NCBI RefSeq assembly: GCF_932294415.1
Contig: NC_065535.1
Coordinates: 85,271,862-85,335,861 of the forward strand
From: Quercus robur
Taxonomy: Eukaryota; Streptophyta; Magnoliopsida; Fagales; Fagaceae
Reading direction: 5' to 3'
DNA length: 64,000 nt
Part shown: positions 11,601-21,956 of the stretch, piece after piece
Layout of the letters: every line of letters begins with the position of its first letter
Numbering within the stretch: the first letter of the stretch is position 1
Notes under the pieces: generated by a model
What the model was told of the DNA's origin: nothing
What the model saw: only the letters and a program-made list of their open reading frames with translations
Database searches by the model: none
Position numbers and translations under genes: made by a program

Positions 11601-14600
11601 TTCAAAATCAATTCCGCACAGATCTGAAACACCTCTTAGCTTTGGACCATCTAATTAAATAAAATTGATTAGATATTTATAGTTATTACTAAGACTATGA
11701 CCATATTAAACCCGCACTGCCCAGAATATTTTAAGTTGCACCCAATAGATAAGTTTTCTTCAAGTAAACTAGTGATTTTTCTACATAATTAGACACTGTA
11801 CAAAAATCATGATTTACCATGTCCAGAAGTAGCCATTAAATTGGGAAAGCATACCATTACCTATCCCAACTAAAACACTTAGTTTTGTCACTCACTATAT
11901 CCCACACTTAGTTTTGTCACTCACTATATCCCCACACTTAGTTTTGTCACTCACTATATCTCAGTCCATTTATTATGAACCTAGAACCAGTTACTTTCTA
12001 TCAAGAGATAAGAGATTGAATGAGTCAAAGACACCACATTCCACCATTGAGATATGGGAAAAACAATATGGTTCACAGATTATGAAATAGAAAATTCAAG
12101 CAGATCATGAACGACAAGTTTCAGGGTTGGAGAGAAGCGTACCTCTTGCAGCAGTGGCGGAGAACATGTGGCATTTGCACCCTTGAATGTTACTTCTGTA
12201 GTATGATGAATGTTATCAATTACAACATTGTTGCAGCCTGACTCATCCACAATGGAATCAAATGCAGTCTTTTCACCTTCCAATTGCGAGAAGTCTAGAA
12301 CCCTTTTTGCAGGCTTATTACATAATGTCAACTTTTGGCTGGTACTGGTCTTAAGCTTGTCCTCACAACTAGGCATTGATATCTTTGGCGTCAACTGTGC
12401 AGGCGTTTCTAGAATCAAGGGATCATCAGATGAGGCAAGTTTGACAAGAGGAGTACTTAAAGGGTTCGTCTGCTGTGCAGGGGAGTTGAAAATGGTTGAT
12501 ATGGAGCTGGTACTATGAGATTCCTTCTGTTGCCCACCTCTGATATTTGGGTTAGTTACACCGTCAGATTTGGAACATAATCCAGAATTTTCCATCTCCT
12601 GCACACTTGTACTATCTTGGTTAATCAAATTATCAGATCTGGCAGACAACAGAGTTATTGGAGATTCTAAGAGCTGAGTTTTTTCTGTTTCAGCACCAAC
12701 AGCCTTCTGAGAGAAGTGTCTGCTTAAAGATGGATATGGATCAAAGTTTTCTGACAACAGCTCACATTCAATGGAAGTTGATTGAGATTCTATTACAGAA
12801 TCTGCAATCAATTGCTCTGGACTTAAGGTCTGTTTTCTTTTGCTAAAAGGTTCTGGCAACATGGCCTCTGGAACATCACAAGCCTTCCCCCCCCCCCCCC
12901 CACCAAAAAAAAAAAGTCAGCTCATTTCTTTGAGCATTTAAATGCAATATGAACTGCTACACACTCTATTATGTATATTTTAATATAAATTGGATAAAAT
13001 AATCAAAAACAAACATGGAACAAAGTCTCAAAAATGTATTGATAAGCTAACAAAAGCAAACATGCAGAGAGTTAATCTTGACGCATTGAACAGAACTACA
13101 ATACTAAGGACAACTTAATTAAACTGATTTCAAACATTTGTTATATAACACAATCATTTAATCATTACTTAGCCATGAAAGATATGCCTATATGTAGTGT
13201 ATATATCACTTAAATTACTACACACTACAAAATCATATATCTTGGACAAGCTTCTCAAGTTGATCCCGAAACCCTTAAACAAAACCACAATAGGGTTAAT
13301 TTCAAAAACTAGATACAACAGCACAGTTATTTAATAATTACTCAACCATAAAAGATACGTTTATATGTGGTGAACTTATTTTTTCAGCCTGCCTGTCACC
13401 TATATATTAGTGCACTTTCACATCTTCCATTTTGTACAATCCAATTACCATCCGCCAGAAAAGTCATATCAACTAACTTAATTCCCCAGAAATTATATTA
13501 GTCCCAAAAAAGAAGTAGCAGCAATCTGTCAACTTGTTCTTAGATTCTCATTTCAAACCTCTAGTATTATCAGCATGACAAACATCAATACTAATCTAGA
13601 ATATAGAGTCAGAGCAATACCTTAGGTTGCTTGGTAAAGAAACTAATAAGCCTAGAAGCAAAAAGTTGATGCAGGGCAAAAAAATCAGATTGTTCACAGT
13701 GACCTTCTATAACATCAAATAGCAAAGAGATCTTCATGTCAGGCTTCATGCATAAGGTTTTCTTGTCATGCACAAGAATCTTTTCTATCTGAATGGCTTC
13801 AGGAAGTATATATTTTATCTGAGCAAGATGGCTGTACGTGAATTTTCTGAAAAGGAAACAGTAAAAGTTTTATTCATCAAAGAAAGGTATAAACTAAATG
13901 ATAAAAACATTAAATGAGATCAGGAAACTAATTGCTACACAGATTTCCTTGCAAAAAGTACAACTCTGAGGGTTATCTGTGCTTAGGAACAGCATAAACA
14001 ACACTCCCAAGTTTAAAACCACAAGCCTATTCTAAATGACAAAAAAATACAGCAATAACATATTATTGGTTCTGGTGATGTACAAGAAACTTTCAGAGTG
14101 AACCTGATATATTCTTATAAGCTTGGAATAATACATCTTTACTGGCTAGTCAAGATGACAAAACCGTTTACGAGGCAAGCATAACATCCTCCTTTGTGAA
14201 AATAGCCCTTAAATCGGGTTCCAAACGTGTGGATGGATAAATGATATATTTAATATTTCATAATAAAAAAACTTATATTTCACACTTTATAATTAAAAAG
14301 CATTTTCTTCTAATAAGTGAGGGAACCTCATTTTGTCTTTTATCTATTTCATATAAACCTCATTTTTAGTGCTCAATGGACATGAGATTGCAGTGCCTTC
14401 CGCCTTCATCTGTTTGCATTAGGCAATAAATGCACATACATAAACATGGACAAATGAATCAAATAATGAATTTGACTCTACTATATTTAGGATATTTTCT
14501 ATTAAATAATCTTAAGCATTCACAATTTTTAAGAATTTTCCCTCATCATCTTGAGATATAGGAACAAGCAGCCATGCCACCATGATCCTTTCAAGTACTC

Positions 14601-15817
14601 CTTTTTTACATAAAAATATAGGTAACCATAAAATGTTCCTTTAAGATGCTAGAAACCAGAACTATTAACTATTTTAATGTAGGGAAAATGTATAATAGAC
14701 CCTCTTGGCCCTTTAGGGACTCACTCTTTACGCTAAAGTTGGCAGACAACAGAAATGATCTGGCCCAATAAGTTAAATGATCCGTTAAGTAATGAATCTT
14801 CCCTCTAATTTTCTGTAATAAAAATAAGGAATCAGATACTACAGGAACAGAAATGTGAATCATTTTACTTAAGAGAAAATCCAAAGTACATTCCACCCTT
14901 CAGGGCCTAATCTCATTACACTAGCATTAGGGGGGCCATGTACACATATATACGACTTAAATAGCTCTAACCACATTTAGATCCAACATATAACTAATTC
15001 TAGAAGAATAAATTGAGAAAAATGTTGATATCCATCTTCAATATGACAAAACAAAAATGCATATGAAATTATATATATATATATATATATATAAGTAAAG
15101 ATGCTTTATTAGGAGAAAAGACTACTTTATGTTCACAATGATAAACACAAAGTAACCTAAAAGAATTACAAAATAATTATGCACAAGAATGAAGCGATTC
15201 TGTGAAATCTAAAATTGAAATGCTACTAATAAGACTCCAGTAAGACTCCACACACAAAACCAATCATCTCATTTATAGTTTTACTCTATCTCACTCATGT
15301 AAGGGGTCATCAATCCATTGTGGTTTAGATTACCACACCTCATGAAGCAGAAGTCACTAGTTCAAATCCCCATCCCCGTCCTCCGGGGCCCAAAACTTAC
15401 ATATCAACGTAACAAGGTTGTAAATTAATTACCTTTTAGTAAGAACTTCCACCTGAGCAGAGACATTTTGGAAAGTAGGCAATTTTTTACACAGAGTGAG
15501 CAACCTAAATGAACAAATCATATGATTGAAGAACTCCGATATGTTCTTATAGCTGAAAATTGAGGAAAGATCCCAAATATTAGAACCAAAAAAAAAAAAA
15601 AATCTTTAAAACAATAAAAGAAAATAAAGACATGCATCCATTGAAATTAAGGTGCCCACTTGTCTGGAAGTTTTACTTCTCCCTCCTCGATTTTGTGTGA
15701 AGGCTCATTAGTCTTCTCTGGCGTCTGACATGCCGGCTTAAGTTCCAAATTCTGGTTTGGAATAATTCCTAGCTTTTGCACAGCAGTTGAATTTTCTGGA
15801 CATGTACTTTGATCCAT
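5623..15817 (-). CDS. CDT1: DNA replication licensing factor CDT1
   Basis: CDT1 recruits the MCM helicase to origins with ORC and CDC6, in the nucleus. Coding exons (minus strand): 15817-15660, 15552-15433, 13846-13621, 12883-12143, 10356-10158, 10077-9987, 5677-5623. They total 1590 nt, 529 aa, with all phases consistent and GT-AG introns. Residues about 48-168 are the geminin-binding CDT1 fold; FTYSHLAQIKYILPEA and CMKPD are typical of the plant family. Residues 169-415 are a Ser/Thr-rich linker, and 416-525 the C-terminal MCM-binding winged helix (EEQIGLLENLVPDWI). A CDK consensus TPEK (Thr32) and an RVLDF cyclin-type RxL motif in the linker suggest cell-cycle control. I saw no animal-type PIP degron at the N-terminus. 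The last intron (9986-5678, 4.3 kb) contains a LINE and a SINE. The last 55-nt exon is the least certain. Confidence 0.9.
5850..6390. repeat. Low-complexity repeat region in CDT1 last intron
   Basis: G/A-rich DNA is followed by CT-rich DNA. About three tandem copies of a 60-77-bp unit begin near 6133, 6191 and 6267. The unit contains ttacttaatttttaaa followed by ctctcctctc; the last two copies are the closest. It ends with ccttccaaacatagtg, reminiscent of short GTTTGG-type plant repeats. No coding potential was seen. Confidence 0.5.
6970..7147 (-). mobile_element. tRNA-derived SINE
   Basis: On the minus strand from about 7135, an RNA polymerase III A box (TAGCTCAATTGG, revcomp of about 7109-7120) and a B box (GGTTCAAATCA, revcomp of about 7065-7075) are spaced as in tRNAs. 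They are followed by a C-rich tract and an A-rich tail. It is flanked by near-identical 12-mers, agagaccaactt (6970-6981) and agagaccacctt (7136-7147), a target duplication with one mismatch. It lies in the last CDT1 intron. Confidence 0.65.
7021..7055. repeat. G homopolymer tract inside the SINE
   Basis: G21, one T, then G13 on the plus strand. The tract could form a G-quadruplex on that strand. On the transcribed CDT1 pre-mRNA (minus strand) it reads as poly-C. Its length is probably unstable and may be misassembled. Confidence 0.8.
8347..9619 (-). mobile_element. 5'-truncated LINE (L1-type) in CDT1 last intron
   Basis: This is a non-LTR retrotransposon inserted on the minus strand, in the same sense as CDT1. 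The 3' end has TTACCTATC followed by A9 (plus 8358-8366). Both flanks carry the perfect 11-bp repeat gttaaattaac (8347-8357 and 9609-9619). Such a target duplication plus a poly-A tail marks target-primed reverse transcription. Only about 1.25 kb of the 3' end is present; the 5' part is missing, as is usual for L1 insertions. The recognisable end of ORF2 lies within. Confidence 0.95.
8454..9608 (-). pseudogene. LINE ORF2 C-terminal fragment (zf-RVT domain)
   Basis: An open stretch of about 380 codons carries the C-terminus of a plant L1-type reverse transcriptase polyprotein. The post-RT motif GGLGIRK is at the start. The zinc-binding zf-RVT domain follows at about residues 190-290, with WCCLCRCEEE and MDHLLIHC supplying the Cys/His ligands, then LMWLIWKERNAQ. 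The endonuclease and RT catalytic domains are absent, so it cannot act by itself. The frame is open from the truncation point to the stop, which suggests a fairly recent insertion. It is carried within a CDT1 intron and is not part of CDT1. Confidence 0.9.
11875..11961. repeat. Three tandem copies of a 29-30-bp unit
   Basis: The unit cacttagttttgtcactcac plus tatatccc is repeated three times almost perfectly. It lies in CDT1 intron 4, between the exons ending at 12143 and starting at 10356. No function is evident; it should make a length-variable marker. Confidence 0.9.
14573..14930. repeat. About 340-bp duplicated segment, copy 2 (CDT1 intron 2)
   Basis: Direct-orientation partner of 5148-5481, starting near catgatcctttcaag and ending ctagcattag. 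Compared with copy 1 it has insertions near 14627 and 14703 and scattered substitutions. It lies between CDT1 coding exons 2 and 3. Confidence 0.8.
15305..15420 (+). mobile_element. SINE-like fragment
   Basis: A possible A box (ggtttagattacc) and a B-box-like element (agttcaaatcccc) are spaced as in tRNA-derived SINEs. No tail or target duplication was identified. It lies in CDT1 intron 2. Confidence 0.4.
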
Positions 15818-16303
15818 TCTTTTAACAGTAATACATACATATAAATTAAGTGGCAGAGACAAGATTAGAGGAGGCAATAAGAAAGGTGAAAGATAAAGCA
15901 AATCACAACCCAGTTCTACAAAAATTATTTGCTTAGTTTCATTAAGTTCAAAGCAATTTTTACATATCAAAAAAGAAAAATTCAGAGCAATTTTTTTATT
16001 TTGCTTATAGCACTAGCCCTACATTAATTTTATTTAATAAACAATGAGAATAACTCAACTCACACCGTAATAATCAACAAGAATCTGGGGTATTAGGCAA
16101 ACAAGAATCAAATTAGAGCACCCTATTAAGGAAAAAAGTTGAAAGAAACCCTAGAAAAATAAATAGATTTTCATTCTATCGAACAAGTTTTTTTTCTACA
16201 AAATAAGCCCAACCAAATTTACCAAGATTAGTTTTCGATACAAAGAAGAAGTAGTAAACCCCCGCCCCGCGCACCCAAACACAATCAATCTGATATATCC
16301 AAA

Positions 16304-16304
16304 A

Positions 16305-16348
<44 letters not shown>
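16304..16348. repeat. Compound (TG)n(AG)n microsatellite in CDT1 5'-UTR intron
   Basis: (TG)n runs directly into (AG)n on the plus strand. On the CDT1 strand it reads as CT then CA repeats about 10 nt inside the first intron, after the donor at 16358-16357. Confidence 0.9.
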
Positions 16349-16358
16349 TGATCTGAAC

Positions 16359-16515
16359 CTGTTGAAACTCCTGGGTTGAATTGAAAACTGAAACCCCAAA
16401 AAGGAATTCTTATTTTTAGAGGTTGAAGCTGGGGAGGAGGGAGGTGGAAAAGTTAGAACTTTTGGAAGCAGCTGCAGCGCAGGCGAGGGGGAAAATATTT
16501 CAAATTTATATATAG
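16359..16515 (-). promoter_or_regulatory. CDT1 core promoter and 5'-UTR exon
   Basis: A strong TATA box, TATATATAAA, lies on the minus strand at 16514-16505, so transcription should start near 16475. The first exon ends at 16359 (CAACAG before GTTCAG). The acceptor is AG at 15820-15819, the first AG after a long polypyrimidine tract, one base before the ATG at 15817. Intron 1 is therefore in the 5' leader. I looked for a canonical E2F site (TTTSSCGC) here and saw no clear one. Confidence 0.65.
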
Positions 16516-16569
16516 ATGCCTGATATCTACTGATACATACCAACTTCATTGCACGGGTGGAACTTATTA

Positions 16570-17318
16570 CATGCGTGTGGGATGAGTATCTTTTTTTTTT
16601 TTTTTTTTTTTGAGTTTAATCTCGTAATTTTAAATTTAATTAGCCTTATTACACGTGCTTTGAGCATCTTACAAGATTCTTTTTTTATTTTGAATTTAAT
16701 GTAATTTTTTAATTTAAATTTATTTATTGTTAGTGAGATTATAGAGGAATGAATTTTTAAAGAACTAAAATTTAGGATTTGAAATTAAGTAAACTGCTAA
16801 GTTTAGTGTGTGCGAGTTTTTAGGAAAACAAATGTATCAAAATTGAGATATTTAAGAGAAATAATATGTCCACAATATTTTCACAACAAATTATAAGTGG
16901 CAGGTTGAACCAATAAGTCAATAACAATTAATCACCTATAATTTGTTGTGAAAATATTGTAGACGTAGCGTCTCTCTTCCTTATTCTTTATAAAAAAAAT
17001 AGTGTTAAAATTTTAATTCAACATAATTTAAAAAAAAAACCAGAGAACTTTTTTTTTTTCTAAAAATTAGCACACTCTCTGTTTAAATATATTTCACGCA
17101 CGTTTAATACATTTTTTTTCCTAAAAACTAGCACACACTAAACTTAGCTGTTTATTTATTTTCAAATCCTAAATTTTAGTTTTTTAAAAGTTCATTCCTT
17201 TGTAATCTCACTAACAATAAATAAATTCGAATTGAAAAATTACATTAAAGTCAAAATAATAAAAGAATAGTCTTATTGCATGTGCGAAACTCATGTGATG
17301 AGGCTACTAGAGATTAAG
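16570..17318. repeat. Large inverted repeat with Helitron-like ends
   Basis: The left arm (about 16670-16850) and right arm (about 17010-17285) are inverted copies. Both carry taatgtaattttt, ttgttagtgagatta and actaaaatttaggatttgaa, on opposite strands. The right unit ends in a hairpin (gcatgtgcgaaactcatgtg) followed by atgaggctactag, like a Helitron 3' terminus. A MITE (16855-16978) occupies the loop. More copies lie at 17319-17660 and 45783-46140. There is no coding content. Confidence 0.6.
16855..16978. mobile_element. MITE, copy 1
   Basis: A hairpin element of about 124 bp. Its arms share the palindromic word acaatattttcacaacaaat (plus strand from 16871; minus strand on the right side). 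The centre is tgaaccaataagtcaataac. Related copies lie at 30001-30126 and, more diverged, at 36408-36585. It is too short to encode a protein. Confidence 0.75.
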
Positions 17319-17660
17319 TCTATTGTTAACGAGGTTACACGGGAAGGGATTTTTAAGAAGTTAAAATTTAGGATTTTGAACAAGAGTAAACAGATGGGTT
17401 TTGTGTGTACTAATTTTTAGGGAAAAATGTATTAAAGGTGTATGAGATATATTTAAATAAAGAATGTGCTAATTTTTAGGAAAAAAATTTATTTGGTAGT
17501 TTTTTGTTTTTGAATTTTGTTGAATTACAATTTTAAGTTTTTAACGCAATTTTTATTTTTTAGGAATAAGGATTATTTAATTAGATTATGGGTATTTTTG
17601 ACATTTTTTAAAGTTATAACTAACTTCTTGAAACAATACTTTGGTTTTAGTCAAGTGGTG
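17319..17660. repeat. Further copy of the Helitron-like repeat family
   Basis: Shares ttaaaatttaggatttt, gtactaatttttaggg and gaattttgttgaattacaat with the units at 16.7 kb and 45.9 kb. No gene was seen. Confidence 0.5.
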
Positions 17661-20600
17661 AGCAATATGAACCGTCTGGTATTAGTTTCTTTATCATCAA
17701 AACTCACCGTTTTTACTCTCAAGAGAAAAGAGACGAGACAAAGTCGCAGAGTGCGAAAAAAAACAAGGAGAGAAGAGCGAGAAAGAAAAATGAGTGAGAC
17801 ATAGAGATGTACATGGGCATGGCCTCTTACACTGATTGAAAAGTTTCAAGATTTAAATTTTCTTACTTTAATTTTTAGTTTTGATAATTGAAATTGGTGA
17901 TATGAGGAAACAAAAATTACACTAAGCCTAACCTAAATGATGAAGTCTTACGATTTTAGTTTTATATTTATGCTGCTTGTTCCTTATTAATTTCCTTTGG
18001 ATTGTGTTTAGTTATTAAGTGTTAATACTCTCTTATTTTCGGATTCTTTAATCTTTTGGATTTATTTTTTTTTTTAAATAATTCTTTCTAATACTAGAAT
18101 TAACATCCCTACCATTTTATTTTTATAAGCAAATGTTAACAAACATCATGCGATACTTATTAAGGTTGGACTACTGTTGGTCTCACTTAATAAAAAAATT
18201 AGATAAATAGAAGAAAATGATATAAAGCTGACCTCTCAACATATGTTAATATTTCTTTTTCCCTATGAAATTGCCCCCACAACCTATAAGGTTGCTAAAA
18301 AAATGACATAAGGCTGGCTGTTAACGTGCATCTTACGGTGCTCATACATATAGAATTTGCAGTACTAAGAAATTGCATGAAACATGTTTTTATAAGATTT
18401 TCTAATTTGATTGCTATAGAATGTACTGTATTTTTTGAAATGATTTGGTGTAAACCTCTGATGATTCATTAACACGCCCCCTCCTCAAGAATTGTTTTAC
18501 TTTTTTATTAAGGATGGTAATAAATAAATAAATAAATCCATCTCTAATCCAAACATATAATCTTTGATGTAATATGGTCTCTACATCTACTAATGAAATT
18601 TCATTTGTTGAGATTCAATTAGAGTTTCACCAGCCACGTGGAAATGATCTAAAGAATTTTTTTTCACATCAAATAAAGAGTAAAGATCCTCTTAAAATAG
18701 GGTTGCCTATAATATTAAGCATTATGTTGGTATAAGTATGCATTTTATTATGTTACTTGTATGCTTCTTATAAGAAGAAATGTTTTGCTCATTTTTGCCA
18801 CTGTGGTACATTTCTAGTATACTTAGTTGGCTTTTATTCTTAATAAAATTTCTTACATTATTTAATATATATATATATATATATCAAATAGTTTTATTTT
18901 ATTTATTGGTAATAATCTTTATTAATGCAAAAACTTCCAAGTATAGGGGTATAAGAGTGCCTGACATCAGCTTCACAAACTACAATGTTCAACCAATTAA
19001 ATATCACATAGTTAATTTGTGATTCTTGTGATTATAAAATCACGAACATAATAATATATGTCTACACTTTAAGATACGATTAACAGTCTTTAACCTATGT
19101 TTAGCAATATGTTTACAATTTCAGTAAGTTATTGTTTATGCTGAGAATGAAGTCATTCTCAAATATGATAATGAGTTGGTAGGAGCTTCTTGTCCCATGG
19201 ATTCAAACAATTTCAAAACAATAAGTTCTCAATCAGATGCTCCATAGCAACTCCGTGAACATACTTGGGTGATGTAAGTATTAACATCTGCAATACTAGA
19301 AGTATCTATATTGAAAATGTTTTTAAGTGGATTAAAGAAGATTATGCTTGGATTGATTTTTCTCATAAGCTGTAGACATTTGTGAAATGTCCTTGTTGTA
19401 CTTTGCATCTTATGGTAGTTATGCTTTATACACCCCTAACCAATATCATTTCCTCATGCTACAACTAAATAATTATTTGTTTCCTTCCATTAGGACTTAT
19501 ACCGATTGGTTTGGATTGATTTTTCTTGGAAGTTGTTGACATTGGCGATATCTGTCCTTGTTGCACTTTACAATTTGTGGTATTCAAGCTTCATACACAC
19601 CTTACCCCATTTATCATAACCAATATCATTTCCTCATGTAACAAATTTATTTATTCTCATTTAACTTCCTGGAAGTTGTGGTCTTACTTGAGACCCCTGT
19701 GAGGAGGTGTTATCTTCAGTATCTTGTGTTTCGGATGCATGTAGCATCACGCTCACAACAGATGGGTTTCATAGATCAACATGTTGTGAGTTTGATGTTG
19801 CATCTATTTGAATCATTTGATACTTCTGCCCTTGCTGGACGCAAATGCCATTGGCCTTTTGCCTTATGAATAAAAAAGAGTGTACCAAGCTTACAATGAG
19901 CACTGTATAATCCGGAGGCTTAATGCATATATATCAGTGCTCACCAACATCGACAACTTGGTAGTGCAGCCATCCTTTTAACTGTACTCGTCCATGTAAG
20001 CATATGGTCTTTCTTCCTCTTCTAGTTAAACTTTTACAAACCATGAGGACTTGCAGGGCCAAGCATTAAACAGTGTTTTATCAGAATGTCAGCACTGTTA
20101 AACAAGTCTGCAGTTAATAAAACCAGGCTAAAATTATGAAGTAACTAGCTATATGAGTTTGCAATTAAACTTAAAAAGTTTGTTTCCAATGATGGTCTTA
20201 ATAATAACCAACAGGTCCATTAAATCAATACAAGGATAAGAAACCTGAAAATTCTAAGAAAACATAACTAACAATTACAAATGAAAAACTGACTCAAAAT
20301 TGCAAAAACCATAAATTTCAGACTTATGGGGCATACAAATAATAACAATTGCAGCTGTTTAAATTACAAATACAAATATTTTACTCACTGTCAGAAACTA
20401 CTGTAAAGGGGGAGCAATGACGTTGAACGCAGAAACTAACTAAAATGCAACTTCCTGCAACTTCATCTTATCCCCAATGTGTAAAGATGTTGGAACTCCT
20501 CTTCTTAGAAAAACTACATGCAATAAAATTCTTCTATACTTGGAACTCTCCTTTTTTGTTTCTTAAAAAAAGAGCAAGGCTGAAGTTGAACCTTAAATAA

Positions 20601-21423
20601 GTAGCTAGGAACCTGCAGAACAAATAAACCAAAAGGTTACAGCTAAGCAATTGATGCTATAAAGACATCATATTGAATTTCATATCGTGACATGACAAAA
20701 CAAAGTTGGGGAAAAAAATCAACAAATGTAAGATATATATATATATATATATATTTATATACTCATTGTTTTTCTTTAATGTGGACAAATAAGATATCCT
20801 CTATCAGTTCAGCAGACTATGATATTTAGTTGAACAGCCAATACTAATACTTGAATAAATAGCAAGGGGGCAAGTGTTTAGGTGTCTCAAATTATACCTC
20901 CTAGCCCTTCAATAACAAGGTGGAAGGTAAAGTTGTGGATTAAAGCAACCACATCCAAGGACTCAGGAAACGAGCAGTTTCTAGTGGTTCGTTAATCTGA
21001 AAGCATTCACTGCAAAGGTTAGAGCTACAATGGATGCTCTGGTATTATTTACGGGAGGTAGATAAACAAATAATATAGAACTCTATATATGAAGATGAAA
21101 GGATAGCAAGAAAACTTCTGGTGCTTTCAGGCTCTCACATATTTCATTTTGACTCCCACAGGAATTGAATAATCAATATTGACCAAGTAAATGCTACGAT
21201 TAGTTATAATTTACTGGTGAGACATCTGCATGAGGCTGCATGTGAAAAAGTAAATGCTAGGAGGAAAATTTTTCTTTCAATTTTGCCATGCTATTAGAAT
21301 TTTGCACATGACATAATTCAGGGGTTCTACTTTTACATAATTGTAGGTAGCACGCAAGATATCAAATTATGCAAATTGTTGCAGCATACAGTGGGCAGGG
21401 ATCTCATAATATTCCACATTGAG
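17661..21423. other. Intergenic region between CDT1 and the PB1-TPR gene, no gene recognised
   Basis: AT-rich DNA with (TA)n at about 18862-18884 and 20733-20760. A degenerate direct repeat pairs about 19345-19470 with 19505-19640; both contain ggattgatttttct and, later, caatatcatttcctcatg. A 63-codon open stretch at 19678-19869 matches no family I know and has no supporting splice context. The right part could include 3'-UTR sequence of the neighbouring minus-strand gene. Confidence 0.4.
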
Positions 21424-21797
21424 GTTGCGTTTAGATAGCTTATTTTTTGTTAACTTATTTTACTATTCAGCTTATATTTGCTATTATTCATGGGTTCCAC
21501 TGCACTTTTTGGTACTATTCATGAGTCTCACTATACTATTTCAGTTAACTTTTACCTTTATCTACAATACTTTCAGCAAAAAGTTTTCAATTTTAGCAAA
21601 ATAAGTGGAACTCAAACAGATCCGTTTGGCAAAGATTATTTTTGCCTACTTATTTTACTATTCAACTTATTTTTGCTACTATTCATGGGTCCTACTACAC
21701 TTTTTGATACTATTCATAAGTTCTATTATACTATTTCAGTTAACTTTTACCTTCATCTACAGTACTTTCAGCAAAAAGTTTCCAATTTCAGCAAAAT
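21424..21797. repeat. Tandem pair of a 187-bp GTTTGG-type repeat
   Basis: Two direct copies (about 21424-21610 and 21611-21797) share ttattttactattca, tttcagttaacttttacctt and tttcagcaaaaagttt. A third, solitary copy lies at 28852-29010. The units are bounded by gcgttta or ccgtttggc and end in ccaaacggaccc. They are open in one frame, but this reflects the repeat sequence and is not a gene. They lie about 160 bp 3' of the PB1-TPR gene. Confidence 0.8.
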
Positions 21798-21956
21798 AAA
21801 CTAATCCCAAACGGACCCTGAGATTTAAGTTAAAACAATGTTGTAAGTATGAGCATCACATACCTCAGTATGCTAGACTATATCTTCCAGGCAATGGAGC
21901 AGTAAAAGTGAGTCATTTCACTGTTAATACTCAACAACCTATGTAACAAATGGAAC

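Noticed and set aside
5623..16515. E2F-site control of CDT1
   Set aside because: Expected from knowledge of CDT1 genes, but I saw no clear TTTSSCGC site near the TATA box.
19678..19869. 63-codon open frame, possible small gene
   Set aside because: It has no recognisable domain, signal peptide, splice context or repeat in the window; this length is common by chance.
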